DNA of 64,000 bases, from the NCBI RefSeq assembly GCF_032854445.1, contig NC_088304.1, positions 29,145,732-29,209,731 on the forward strand. Direction: 5' to 3'. Below are positions 38,112-50,368 of the stretch, piece after piece. The notes below the pieces were generated by a model, which saw nothing but the letters and a program-made list of their open reading frames with translations, had not been told where the DNA came from and searched no databases. This stretch comes from Liolophura sinensis (Eukaryota; Mollusca; Polyplacophora; Chitonida; Chitonidae). The translations under genes and the position numbers were made by a program. Within the stretch, counting starts at the first letter, position 1, and each line of letters opens with the position of its first letter.

Positions 38112-38372
38112 TTTGATTTATTTCATTGGTGTTTTATGCCATACTCAAGAATATTTCACTTATACGACGCATTATGGTGGGAGGCCAGGATTGTGGTGGG
38201 AGGATACCGTGTAGAGCTCGGGGGAAACCCACGACTATCCGCAGGCTACTGGCAGACCTTCCCACGTACAGCCGGAGAGGAATCCAGCATGAGCTGGACC
38301 ACACTGGTGAGAGGCTCCTGGGTCATTATGCTGGGCTAGCGAGCTAACCAACTGATCCACTGAGCACCCCCC
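38112..38372 (-). mobile_element. SINE family 1, near full length, B-box lost
   Basis: Tail at 38112-38165, body to 38290, tRNA-like head to 38372 (AGTGGATCAGTTGGTTAGC on the minus strand). About 17 bp covering the B-box are missing between GAGCTGGAC and CACACTGGTGAG. Next to it is a run of nine C. Confidence 0.85.
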
Positions 38373-39104
38373 CCTTCCCACACCCTTACCCCACACACAC
38401 CCCAAAAAACATATGGATGTGACCACCGTAGAATCTCATGTTTTAAAAACACTTTACTCGGGAAAGAAAAAACAAAAGCATTAGAAATAAATCGAATTAC
38501 TTTCCTGGTCAGTGTTTAATAGTCTTTCATCTGATACATATTTCATTATAGTGTTTTCTTTGCCTTTACGTTACCTTCCACTGATATGCCATGCACATTA
38601 ACCCGCTGTGGTATGAACGCAGTCGACTATTCATATCGTCTTCAAGGTTTGACGGACAATGAGAGGGGTGGAAACAATAGGCATGGAAGTTGTTGATAAC
38701 AAATCCTAGAGCCGAAATAAAAATGTTAACCAGGAGCTAACTATCTACTGAAAATAAATCCTTCAGCCAGATGCAATATTTGAAAGGACAATGGTCTAAA
38801 ATCATTTATCTTTCCGCTTTGGGCCTATTTATGTGGAGCATGGGATTGGGTAAAGCCCTGTGTAAAGCCTTTAAAGATCCACAGTTTCAGCTTTGCATGT
38901 TCCCACCCACACGTTAGTGTAGAACAAATATCACGCAAGATATATTTAAAAGGGATGTTTACACCGTCAACATGCAATCCAATATGATTGGTATTATATA
39001 AAGGTAGATTTTATTACTGATTTTGAAATTCTCGTCGTTGTGTGCAAATGGTCTGCATTAGAACATCACAATGTCAGTTCTTTCCCACGGTTCGAATCCC
39101 ACTC

Positions 39105-40075
39105 TGGTAACGTATAACAGGGCGTAGAACGGTACCATGTAGCGCAGTACCATGTAGAGCTGCAGAACACGGTACCATGTAGCGCAATACCATGTAGAGC
39201 TACAGAACATGGTACCGTATAACAGCGCGTAGAATGGTACCATGTAGCACAGCGCAGCACAGTACCATGTATAAGTGCAAGACACGTTGCCGCATAACAT
39301 TCAGTAAATGCTGGTATTTATAATGTTTGCGGCTGTGCTGGTAAAGATTATCAGGCCCTAGGATGGAGAGTGAGAAAGTGTGTTCGAATCCCACTGTGGG
39401 AAGGGCGTAGAATGGTACCATGTAGCACAGCGTAGCACAATACCATGTAGAACTGCAGGACACGTTGCTCCATAACATTGCGTAGAACGGTACCATGTAG
39501 CATAGCATCATGTAGAACTGAACAGCATAGCACCATGTAACATTATGTAGCACGGAACAAAGTAGAACTCAACAGCTTGGGATTGTGTAATGTTGTGTAG
39601 CGCGGAGCAATGTAGAAGTGAATACCATGTAAAAGAGCGTAGTACGGCACCATGTAGCACTGTACCATGTGGTACTGAACAGCACTGCACTATTTAAAAG
39701 TGCATAGCACGGCTCCATGTTACAGTGCGTGGCACACCATGTAGAACTGCGCGGTCGAACTGTATTAAGTAGAACCTCACAGTACGGTACATACGATGTA
39801 TCACAGCCTATGCAGTAGCACGGCACCATGTAGAACTTCACAGTACAGTACAAACTATGTACCGCAGTCTATACAGTAGCACGGCACCATGTGGAACTTC
39901 ACAATACAGTACACAAAATGTACCGCAGCCTATAATGTAGTACGGCACCATGTGGAACTTCATAATACGGCAGTTGATCATGTACCGCAGCGTACAAGTA
40001 ACACGACAACATGTAGAACTACACATCACGGCAACAGGTAACGATGTCTAGCAAAACACCATGTAGCACAATGAA
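39105..40075 (+). repeat. Diverged array of GTACCATGTAGAACTG-type units
   Basis: Variable 20-60 bp units sharing ACCATGTAG and CAGTAC/CACGGTACC. At least two subtypes, the second (39770-40030) about 70 bp with ATGTACCGCAGCCTAT. Confidence 0.85.
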
Positions 40076-40148
40076 GCAGTCCATGGCACCGACAAATTTA
40101 CAATGAACGCCTTTATGAAAGAAACAATCGAAAGACAAGCTGTCTGCG

Positions 40149-40417
40149 TTATGTATATATTCTATATGAAGACGTCAGCGAATTTTCTATAGCCTTAACA
40201 TCGAGTACTTTGACCCGTTTCAGTTTGTAGTTATATGTCTCAACAGTTGTATAACAAAGCAATGACACAGCCAGCAAGGTTATGCTAATGTATAAGTCTG
40301 TTCGCTGACACAAGAGAGCGCTGTAACCGTACGTAATGGCGAACCCCAGACTCGACAACATCCGGAAAATAGCGAAGGCGGCATCCTGATTCTCCTGGAA
40401 CATCACCCCAATCAGAG
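40149..40417 (-). CDS. Unc93a: UNC93-like gene A, exon 3 (C-terminus)
   Basis: Acceptor ATTACAG, then LIGVMFQENQDAAFAIFRML, two membrane segments and a short basic tail. The stop is at 40149-40151. Joined to exon 2 it restores an Ala codon, giving QLS-A-LIG as in gene B. The intron upstream is 4.6 kb and holds the 46-bp array. Confidence 0.87.
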
Positions 40418-43400
40418 CTGTAATTAAGAGGAGAAAACATGTGTTTGTTGAAACTGATGAACTCATCGGTGACTTGATACAAAGGTTTAATGACAAAGAT
40501 TAATGGCTTTTTAATATTGATCACTTGATCTAATGATTCATAAAGATTTGATATTCATATGGGAATTTCGAGTTCGAACTTTTCTATCGTTGACGATCCC
40601 ATTCACTATAACATGGGCGACTGTAAAAATGTCATAAAAAGTAATTCAGAGTAGACAAATGAAAGAGAAAATTGAGAATCTAAGCCTTTTGTGAACCAGA
40701 GAAGTTTGTAAAGGAAAGAAATGTCATTTGTGCCACTGGAAAAGGGGGAGATAAGTGATCAGTAAATTAATGTCAACAAAGGTTACCTAACATTTTTCAC
40801 CCTTCACGTGGTACAGTAGGACTGCTTTTACCTTTGACAACAAAAGAGTTTCACCTCAAAACTCACCTATTGATTAATGAAAGTTCAATTGGTTCATAAT
40901 GACCCTATTCAACACAGGTACCTGTATAAAGGGATACAAAATTGTCCCTGATGGTTGGTATAAGAGGTGCTTATGGCCTAAGTAGAAGTTTTGGTTTGGC
41001 AAATGTATTCAAGCGTGGCCACGGGTTTAGGATTTAACCAAGGAAACCCTATCCCTACTGCCCGCCAATCAGCGTCGATTCTGTATTCCTTTCACGTGCA
41101 GCATAGGATATGTCCTAATGTGGAAATGTGGAAAAAAGTTTCCCAGTTTTATCATTGGGACGTAAAACTGGCCTTAAACTACAGTTTCTTTGCGGCCTCA
41201 GCGGTCTGCCCGCCAAGCGTGACAGCTGTAAATACAGCGTGTTTCCTGTAAGTTCATTGATGACATCATTTCCACTGACAAAAAATATGCTTAAAATGTG
41301 GAATTTACTTAAAAGACATAAATTACGCCTTAAGATGAACCTTTTTTTTGTTTTTGGCATAGAGATAACTTTCTCCCTTAAAACTTCAAGCTAACCATCG
41401 TTTTAGGGTTCTTCTTCAAGTGCGTTATGTGTGTAACAAATTTGAGTGACCACCTGCTTAAGGTGCTCAACAACACACCCTATTTCTTTCAATGACCACC
41501 TGCTTAAGGTGCTCAGCCACATATCCTATTTCTTCCAACCACCACCTGCTTAAGGTGCTCAGCCATATACCCTATTTCTTCCAATGGCCACCTGCTTAAG
41601 GTGCTCAGTCACGTACCCTATTTCTTCCAATGACCACCTGCTTAAGGTGCTCAGCCATATACCCTATTTCTTCCAATGGCCACCTGCTTAAGGTGCTCAT
41701 TCACATACCCTATTTCTTCCAATGGCCACCTGCTTAAGGTGCTCAGTCACGTACCCTATTTCTTCCAATGACCATCTGCTTAAGGTGCTCAGCCACATAC
41801 CCTATTTCTTCCAACCACCACCTGCTTAAGGTGCTCAGCCACATACCCTATTTCTTCCAATGACCACCTGCTTAAGGTGCTCAGCCACATATCCTATTTC
41901 TTCCAATGGCCACCTGCTTAAGTTGCTCAGCCACATACCCTATTTCTTCCAATGACCACCTGCTTAAGGTGCTCAGCCATATACCCTATTTCTTCCAATG
42001 GCCACCTGCTTAAGGTGCTCAGTCACGTACCCTATTTCTTCCAATGACCACCTGCTTAAGCTGCTCAGCCATATACCCTATTTCTTCCAATGGCCACCTG
42101 CTTAAGGTGCTCATTCACATACCCTATTTCTTCCAATGGCCACCTGCTTAAGGTGCTCAGTCACGTACCCTATTTCTTCCAATGACCATCTGCTTAAGGT
42201 GCTCAGCCACATACCCTATTTCTTCCAACCACCACCTGCTTAAGGTGCTCAGCCACATACCCTATTTCTTCCAATGACCACCTGCTTAAGGTGCTCAGCC
42301 ACATATCCTATTTCTTCCAATGGCCACCTGCTTAAGTTGCTCAGCCACATACCCTATTTCTTCCAATGACCACCTGCTTAAGGTGCTCAGCCATATACCC
42401 TATTTCTTCCAATGGCCACCTGTTTAAGGTGCTCAGTCACGTACCCTATTTCTTTCAATGACCACCTGCTTAAGGTGCTCAGCCATATACCCTATTTTCT
42501 TCCAATGGCCACCTGCTTAAGGTGCTCATTCACATACCCTATTTCTTCCAATGACCACCTGCTTAAGGTGCTCAGCCACATACCCTATTTCTTCCAATCA
42601 CAACCTGCTTAAGGTGCTCAGCCACATACCCCTATTTCTTCCAATCACAACCTGCTCATAGTTCCATTATGGGGGCTACGTGTGCTTTAAATTTCTGTAC
42701 TTTTGGTGACTTGACTGCAATGATATGACCCCTCGTTTGCGCGTGAGTTCTCTGATAAGAGGGACCTCATGAAATGTCATATTGATAACCCTAAGCACTC
42801 AGAGAGGCCCTAGAGAGCAAAGTAATGGAGCGAGTAAATGCGTGAATAGCAATAACGTTAATTCATTTCATCTATAATCTATATAGATTTTGCAGTTAAG
42901 TGCAGAAATTTGTACGGTTTAATGCCGATAAATTGGATAGTAAGTCAAACATCTGACAAGTTAACTAATTTCCCCCGAGTGCGTGTGGATTCGTGACCTG
43001 TGACCTATCAGTAGTGCTAAAATGCTTTCTGACAGAATGACGCACACAATTATTTAGTCAAAATAAGAAATACTAGTATAGCAGTATTCACGTGTAAAAC
43101 GGTGAATTCACCCCATTCTTGTGTCCCATCTGGTTTGCCTGGGCTCAGCTCAGTTTTTAGAGCGGGCGAGGACAGAGTGCATGTAGGTGACAGGAAATGT
43201 TAGGAGACTATAAAGATATGGAGTTTTGGTCAAAATAATTAGAAGGAATAATCGGTGTTATGTATTGTTTTCTTGAAAGAGATCCTCAGCCTAGAAATAT
43301 GGCGTACGGTTTCGTAGTTACTTTTCTGTGAGGCATCTTAAAGCCCGTCTCTTCTTTATGGGCATGTAATGTATAGACCTGAATAGAAACTAGAAACCGC

Positions 43401-46400
43401 GATATTTCTGTCAAGGTTGAATTTGACCTAAGAAGAGTAACATGTTTTGGGATCGTCATGAATTAAGATACATATGTGGATAGACATCTTTTGTATATTT
43501 CGCCATGACGTTGGACTTCGAATCCTGATAGCACGGGGGTATAGGGGAATGCTGTCGAGATTTTTGAGAATTGCCCATGATGCATTGCGAACAGGATTGG
43601 CTTTACGTGCAAACATTGAAAATTGTCCCTTGATAGCTGTGGAGAGGAGGGAGAGTTGTTCATTCCTAGGTTTAAGTGACAGGCGGCAGAGCTTTGGGGT
43701 AGATTGCCTGCAGCACATGTATAGCACTACATAGTTACCTCCAATGTCTATGTTAAATGCACAGGATTACATTTCTATTTCTGAAACAGGGTGGTGTCAT
43801 TTAAATATTTCTAGCGAGAAAACTATATATCGTAGCTCAAATCCGTTGGCATACACCAGAAATACATGTCTTGAGCAACAATCTGGTGCAAGTCTCAGAT
43901 TTGCAGCTTTCGTAGCTCTTAGGTTACAGGCCATTGAAGATACTTGAGCGAAAACAGTTTTTGACCATATCTCAAAAAGCTGCAAAGATAGTTGCAAAAC
44001 CCGAAAGCAGATTCGGACTCAGCGTTGCCAAATACACCAGACTGACAACATTATCAAACTTGGACACTTTTTATGACGTCATACAGTCGACCAATGGCGA
44101 GCTTCCAAAGTTTCCAATGCATGTCCAAGATTTTTTCAAACTTGTTTTAAATGGAGTCATTCTACAAGAATGTCAGATATCGAAAGAATCCGTTCTTTGG
44201 TTCTGGAGAAGAAGATTTTTAAAGGTTTTAATAGTCATACCTCATATTTTTGATGATGTTTTGGCCATTACACGAAACTTATACCAAGTTCTAAATAATT
44301 TTTACAGGTTTGTAATCCGGACGTCAAGAAGTATTAGACAGTGTGTTTATTTAATCATTTAAGCAGTTCTTAGACTTGACTCACTTCTAAGCTAATTTCA
44401 TTGGTCAGTTACAGCATAACTTCCATACCAAACAAAACGTTTTTGTACAACATAGGTATGGCGATCTACCTGAAACTTGAAAGTGAAATTTCACCCACAG
44501 ATCATCAGCCAATTTACGGAAAAATATGGTTAAGTTTATCAACAAAATTCAAAACGGCTGCTAAATCACGTGACTGGCCAAACAGCACGAAACGTCAAAA
44601 GCTGCTTCATATGCTGGCTATTAAAAATGCCAAGTTTGTTTTTTCTAACTTTACCGGTTTTGGAGATATTGCAACGTTACGAACTGACAATGAATAAAAA
44701 TAACAAATTTTTTAACGCATTTAAATGGCAAAACTGTCAGTCGTAACTGTGCTGCCCTACCAGTCAAAGATCGGTGGTTGATCTGTCTACTGACCAAAAG
44801 CGAGCTTCCACAATTCTCGATCATTTTCAATCTCGATCATTTTCAATCTTGATACCCCCAGTAGTCTTGTACATGCATATCAATTTTAATGCAATCGGAT
44901 CAGCAGTTCTGGAGAACTAAGCCTAATAATAGAAATCCGAACGGTTTCAGTAGGTGTCACAATGTGTCACAATGTGTCACAGCACAGAGTGCTTGGCCAT
45001 CTAATAGAATTTAAAAAAAAAGATAAACTGAGAAACTGTTTTGTTTTGATTTTAAAGACCTACCACTCAGCTGAGTATGTAGCAGTCCGTCCGATACACC
45101 CCAAGCGCCACTAGTGACAAACAGGCTGTAAATGTCGAACTCTGTCCACATCATGAGATGAAGGTGTAAGCCGAGCTGTATGACAAAGCCGCTTAGACAT
45201 AACGTCACCCGCCCGACGTATAACGCCAAAACGCCAGCCAACAGACTGGTGACTGCCGAACAGAGCCCCATACACGTCATCACGTAACCAACGTAGTGGA
45301 CCCCCACGGCGCAACTGACGAAAGCCTGTCAAGAAAGCCATGTGGCATTGCTGATTATTCACTGTTTTAACAGTAAAGCGAATTGATATAGAAGAACCCA
45401 CACCCAGATGTGCAGTATTTTTGAGAGAGGAAGTGAGTAGGGAGTGTATCTGCGTTTTCCCCGTGTATCTGTTTTGGCATGTAGCTGTCATATATGGCAT
45501 CTAGCTGTCTCATATGGCATGTAGCTGTCTTATATGGCATGTAGCTGTCTTATATGGCATGTAGCTGTCTTATATGGCATCTGGCTGTCTTATATGGCAT
45601 GTAGCTGTCTTATATGGCATGTAGCTGTCATATGGCATGTAGCTGTCTTATATGGTATCTAGCTGTCTTATATGGCTTGTAGCTGTCTTATATGGCTTGT
45701 AGTTGTCTTATATGGCATGTAGCTGTCTTGTATGGCATGTAGCTGTCTTGTATGGTAGGTAGCTGTCTTATATGGATTGAGTGGTACAGCAGGGGTTTTG
45801 ACTTCAAACTCTTTTATCACTAAAGTTAAAAAGAGCATCATTCTGTACCAGGTTTTTCATGCTATACGCAACTATATTTAATTACAATTGCAATAGTATG
45901 GGCGATTCCAAAGTTTTGCTCCATACGTGATTTACAGAAGACAACAAACAGAAAAATGAGAAATTGAGCGAGTGTGTTCTTAAGAAATCCTGAAGGAAAG
46001 AGGTGTCATTTGTGTCTCCGGAACATACCACTAAACTAATGTCAACGAAAGTTACTATAATCATTTACGTCACATAATACAACATGACTTTTTTTAATCT
46101 TAGCCATAAAAGAGTTCGATCTCAAAACTTCTATATGGTGCTCTTATAATATATTACATATATGACTTAGTGGGTAGAGGTGTTGAAGTGATATGGTTGA
46201 ATCTTTTAACCATTTCCCAATTTAAATCAGATTGGTCCAGTTATCTTGCATGTAGTATTGTTGTGACCAAATTAATTTCAAAAGCTAAAATAAGACCATC
46301 TGTGCAACTTTTTCACAGCAAATGAACAGACAGATAAACAGTTATCGGTTTTGAATGGATGTCTGACACCACAAAGTTCACACAACTTTAAATACACATG

Positions 46401-47538
46401 AGACTTTGTGAAGTATTAAATCACGGCCTTTGCTCGTGTACACTACAGATTCTTGTGTGTGTCTACGCTCTTTGGTTACTTACTGACTTACTTTTGTATA
46501 CTGAGCAAACATGACAATCTGCTGCATTCCAGAATATACCAGCACCGGAAGCAAAAGCAGCATGCCGGGATTTTTTAATTGTTTCAGAGGTGAGAGTAAG
46601 AGTGATTGCGCATCTTTCGGTTCCCGGATTTTGCACTCTTCCGGAATGAAGCGAGATAATGGGTCCAAGAGAAAGACGGAGACAAGAAAACCCAACCCGA
46701 CACAACCCAGGAAAATGCCCAGCAGGGTGTTGACGGTTTGCTGTGGAGGTCCCTCGGAAGTGACGTCATTATTAGACACGGGACAATAGTGCACGCCACA
46801 TTGTAAGGTCGTGTTGTCGTTGTCCTGAATTAAAAGCATCGACGTGCTGTTGTCGTCGAAGGAGGAGTTAGAAAAACTAAACGCAGGCAATGGCGGAATT
46901 GCATATGTATCCGTCCTGCCCAGTACGAGGGAGGATATAGTATTGCCGCCGACTTGTGCGCTTGCGTATGCCAGGAAGAAGATACCGTTAGACAAAGCGA
47001 TGGTGTTAGCCTCGAGTTTGCCTGTAAGTTTGGCGTAGGTTATGGCCGTGTTTGTTGTATAGGATAACTGAGCTGTCCACGCCGACCCAGTAGCAAAGCC
47101 GTACATGACGCAGGCTGGGAATAAGGTGTATTGTGTAGGGTAGAAGTTCGCTGCGATGAACAGAGACATACAAAACCAGGCTGTCGCAATGGCGGCTTTT
47201 GGTCTGACCATGGCCAAGATGAGTGGTGACATGTAGCAGCCAAACACGGACGCCACTCCAGCCACACTGAGGGCCTCTACCCCTACCAGGCTGAGGCTGG
47301 ACTCTAGGTTAGACAGTGACGAATAGCCAGTAAATACCAGCAGATATATCAAGGCGATCAGGAGAGAGTTCTTCATGCATTTCGCCGGAGTCGGTTCCTG
47401 GCTTTGGTTGTCCGTATTTCTTCCGGAAATTGCCGAAGTTTGAAACTCGTTGCTATTTTTCTTCACGGTCGATGAAGGATCCGAATAAAGTAAAGGCCGA
47501 GTTTCGTCTGCGTTGATGTGAATCTTGTCCGTGTGCAT
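40149..47538 (-). CDS. Unc93a: UNC93-like major-facilitator-type membrane protein, gene A (3 exons, 525 aa)
   Basis: Three exons join cleanly: 47538-46492 (phase 0 donor GTAAGT), 45325-45064 (phase 1 donor GTAGGT) and 40417-40149 (stop). Acceptors are ...TTGACAG and ...AATTACAG. The product has about 11-12 hydrophobic segments and UNC93-family landmarks: NLESSLSL after TM1, the TAQLSYTTN block near residue 155, NGIFFLAYASAQ near 184, and the ENQDAAFA block in the last exon. Residues 11-17 (DETRPLL) form an acidic di-leucine signal typical of endo-lysosomal sorting. A luminal loop (about 205-265) has three N-glycosylation sites and a CGVHYC cysteine pair. In other animals UNC93 proteins regulate a two-pore K+ channel (worm UNC-93) or traffic Toll-like receptors (vertebrate UNC93B1); UNC93A-type roles are poorly known. 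A 40-bp minisatellite starts about 35 bp upstream of the ATG, and both introns contain minisatellites. The substrate or partner is unknown. Confidence 0.88.
40605..40870 (+). repeat. Dispersed repeat in UNC93 gene A introns, copy in intron 2 flank
   Basis: Shares GTCATTTGTG, AATTAATGTCAACAAAGGTT and AAAAGAGTTTCACCTCAAAACT with 45897-46130 in the same order and spacing. Identity unknown. Confidence 0.7.
41425..42655 (+). repeat. 46-bp minisatellite, about 27 copies, with a 414-bp higher-order repeat
   Basis: Unit CCAATGACCACCTGCTTAAG, GTGCTCAGCCACATACCCTA, TTTCTT. The variant ACCATCTGC occurs at 41771 and 42185, 414 bp (nine units) apart, with the same order of neighbouring variants. Each unit holds CACCTGCTTAAGGTG, a 5-bp stem hairpin. 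It lies in intron 2 of UNC93 gene A. Confidence 0.95.
42656..45063. other. UNC93 gene A intron 2, right part; two unexplained frames
   Basis: Plus-strand frames at 43934-44362 (142 codons) and 44401-44697 (98 codons) have no recognised domain. The sequence reads as one unit of unknown, perhaps repetitive, nature. Not called as genes. Confidence 0.3.
45064..45325 (-). CDS. Unc93a: UNC93-like gene A, exon 2
   Basis: 262 nt between acceptor TTGACAG and donor GTAGGT, beginning AFVSCAVGVHYVGY and ending in the middle of an Ala codon after THTQLS-like residues (LLHTQLS). The gene B exon at 51910-52177 has the same start, end and phase, which fixes both splice sites. Confidence 0.88.
45478..45775 (+). 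repeat. 20-bp minisatellite, about 15 copies
   Basis: Unit ATGGCATGTAGCTGTCTTAT with few changes. In intron 1 of UNC93 gene A, about 150 bp from exon 2. Confidence 0.95.
45897..46130 (+). repeat. Dispersed repeat in UNC93 gene A introns, copy in intron 1
   Basis: Second copy of the segment at 40605-40870 (TGGGCGA, GAGGTGTCATTTGTG, CTAATGTCAACGAAAGTTAC, AAAAGAGTTCGATCTCAAAACT). Confidence 0.7.
46492..47538 (-). CDS. Unc93a: UNC93-like gene A, exon 1
   Basis: 349 codons from the ATG at 47538 to the donor ACAAAA/GTAAGT. It encodes the cytosolic N-terminus with the di-leucine motif, about six to eight membrane segments and the glycosylated luminal loop. The exon is an exact number of codons and has no internal stop. 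Confidence 0.88.
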
Positions 47539-47574
47539 ACTCGTGCTGCCCTTTACAAAGGTTTCAGATTCCTG

Positions 47575-48335
47575 TACAAACGGTCGTTGATACCAAATGT
47601 TAATCAGACTCTTGTACGAACGGTCGTTGATACCAAATGTCGCTCAGACTCTTGTACGAACGGTCGTTGATACCAAATGTCGCTCAGACTCTTGTACAAA
47701 CGGTCGTTGATACCAAATGTCGCTCAGACTCTTGTACAAACGGTCGTTGATACCAAATGTTACTCAGACTCTTGTACAAACGGTCGTTGATACCAAATGT
47801 CGCTCAGACTCTTGTACGAACGGTCGTTGATACCAAATGTCGCTCAGACTCTTGTACAAACGGTCGTTGATACCAAATGTCGCTCAGACTCTTGTACAAA
47901 CGGTCGTTGATACCAAATGTTACTCAGACTCTTGTACGAACGGTCGTTGATACCAAATGTTGCTCAGACTCTTGTACAAACGGTCGTTGATACCAAATGT
48001 TACTCAGACTCTTGTACGAACGGTCGTTGATACCAAATGTCGCTCAGACTCTTGTACAAACGGTCGTTGATACCAAATGTCGCTCAGACTCTTGTACGAA
48101 CGGTCGTTGATACCAAATGTTACTCAGACTCTTGTACGAACGGTCGTTGATACCAAATGTCGCTCAGACTCTTGTACGAACGGTCGTTGATACCAAATGT
48201 TACTCAGACTCTTGTACGAACGTCGTTGATACCAAATGTTGCTCAGACTCTTGTACAAACGGTCGTTGATACCAAATGTTACTCAGACTCTTGTACGAAC
48301 GGTCGTTGATACCAAATGTTGCTCAGATTCCTGCA
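47575..48335 (+). repeat. 40-bp minisatellite, about 19 copies, upstream of UNC93 gene A
   Basis: Unit ACGGTCGTTGATACCAAATG, TCGCTCAGACTCTTGTACGA with variants TAC/CGC/TGC and GTACAAAC/GTACGAAC. One copy lacks a G (about 48222). Only about 35 bp separate it from the ATG at 47538. Confidence 0.96.
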
Positions 48336-48711
48336 TGAACGGTGGATGATACAAACTGTGTACGAATGTTTTCCAACGTCTCTCGGTATTAACCAAAGGG
48401 GGAACATTTATAATAATGGTTTACCCGATGCCTACACAGCCTTTTAAAACTCAACTAGAAGATAATTTATCTTCTTCAAACAAACCCTAAATCTCGACTC
48501 TCTACAGATATAACCCTGAGTCATTCTTCAGTTAATCTCCAGTGACCTGGTCACTTTAACTCTGTCTGACCTCAACTCTTTGTCAAGCTATGCAAACATT
48601 TTGTAAAGCTTTAATTCGGGGGGGGGGGGGACGTTGTTTCCTTTTCCAGATAAAGGAAAATTAAATGGCCTGTTGTGATGTGGAGGATAGGTATAAGAAA
48701 AAAACAAAGGA

Positions 48712-48849
48712 AACCTTCTCAAATTTCTGCATCATTGTATTCCAGCTGCACTTTCGGACTTCTCTCTCATCAGAATCTCAGAGCCCCTGTTGAGAACGAA
48801 AGTCCGGAATTGTTGTTGGAATAAAACGATGCAGAAATTTGAGAAGTTC
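48712..48849. repeat. Hairpin-type inverted repeat, about 55-bp arms
   Basis: CTTCTCAAATTTCTGCATC at 48715 pairs with GATGCAGAAATTTGAGAAG ending at 48846. The arms continue through TTCGGACTT/AAAGTCCGGAA with a short loop. It could be a small MITE. Confidence 0.75.
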
Positions 48850-49145
48850 TTTTTTTCCTTTTCTCTTTCATCTACAAGTATATAGTATAATCCCAAATAA
48901 TTTAATGGAGGGTTATTTTATTTCTTCATTAATCATTGCCTCGTCTTCAAGGTATACTATTCTTCGTATACATGTAAGTAAGCTTGTATTTAAATCTAAC
49001 TTTATCTGTCTCAACTTTGTTCAGTGTTTCTTCGGGCGCCTACGATTGATCATTGATTATACACTATATTAGTTTTTCTTGTCTTGCTGAGGTTGTAGTA
49101 CTGGAAATGTGGAATAAAGCTATATTATGATAATCCATTCTTATA

Positions 49146-49218
49146 CATGAAACAAAAGGCAACCTGTATACATGAAACAAAAGGCAACCTGTATACATGA
49201 AACAAAAGGCAACCTGTT
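49146..49218 (+). repeat. 25-bp repeat, 3 copies
   Basis: ATGAAACAAAAGGCAACCTG plus TATAC, three almost identical copies. Confidence 0.95.
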
Positions 49219-49689
49219 AACGCCTGCATTCAGTACACTTCTCATGTTTTACTTGATAACTACGATATTGCCCTCGGATGTTTCATTTCTTGCTTTCCCC
49301 AAACCCACGCCAAATATAAATACCAACGGTTGTGCTCCATGGTATATTATTTCCAGAAACAGATGGATTATATTTGAGGAAAAATAAATGTCTCCATTTC
49401 GCCGTTTATTTGTTGACAATGTAGCTGGTAGCTGACAGCTTGCGATAAACCGTTCCTTTCTAATTCACCAAAATGAACGTCAATATTTTTCTTTTGAAGT
49501 TCCAAATAATTTTGAAGACAAAACTGAAAATTGGTTTAAGTGCTGCGAGACAGGATTTCGCAGTTTTGATAAAGAAATATGCTCATTTTTGTCAAACAGT
49601 TGGTGATCCAAACAGTCAACTGATCGATTCATCAGTCTGTCGACTAAGAACTAAACACCGAGCAATACGAAAGAGCAGCGGGTCTCCAG

Positions 49690-50095
49690 AGACCAATCAA
49701 TCTGTAAGCCATTAATCAATCAATCAACCAAGCAACTAATCTATCAATCAATCAATCAAACCAGCAAGCAACTAATCTATCAAACAAAGAACGAATGATT
49801 GAATGAACAAACCAATCAAGCAACTAATCTATCAATCAATCAACCAAGCAACGTATCTATCAAGCAAAGAACGAATAATTGAATGAACAAATCAACCAAG
49901 CAACTAATCTATCAATCAAAAACGAATGATTTAATGAAATAATTAATTAATCAGTTAAGCAACTGATCAAGTTAAGAAGAAATAAATGAATGAACAAATC
50001 AATTAATCAGCCAAACAACGAATCAGTCAAGCAAACAACAAATGAATGATTGAATGATTCAATTAATTCATCAGTCAATCAAAGAATCAATCGCC
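49690..50095 (+). repeat. Imperfect (AATC)n-rich array
   Basis: Units such as AATCAATCAACCAAGCAACT and AAGAACGAATGATTGAATGA, 50-60 bp, much diverged. Confidence 0.8.
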
Positions 50096-50368
50096 TAAAA
50101 ACTAATCCTCGAGCAATGCGTTGAGGAACCGAGAGCTACTGACACCCCCACATTGACCACGATTCCACACTAATTGATTAGCGAATATAATTTAGGTGGG
50201 AAAAAGTGAAAATCAAGATATAGAACTCAAACATTTTAATCACAAAAGGGAGAGAAGTCATCACTGATACAATAACATTTTAGTTGCATTCACCAATGGT
50301 AAAGTACACGTCAGGCGAAAGGACTGGCTGTAGTTCATACGAGACATCTCGAATTCGTCTAGTCTAAT

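Larger units (their letters stand above)
35883..39104. other. No gene seen outside listed repeats
   Basis: 37740-37880 holds a two-copy repeat (CCCTGTCTCGTATAGGGG). The rest is unremarkable. Confidence 0.5.
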
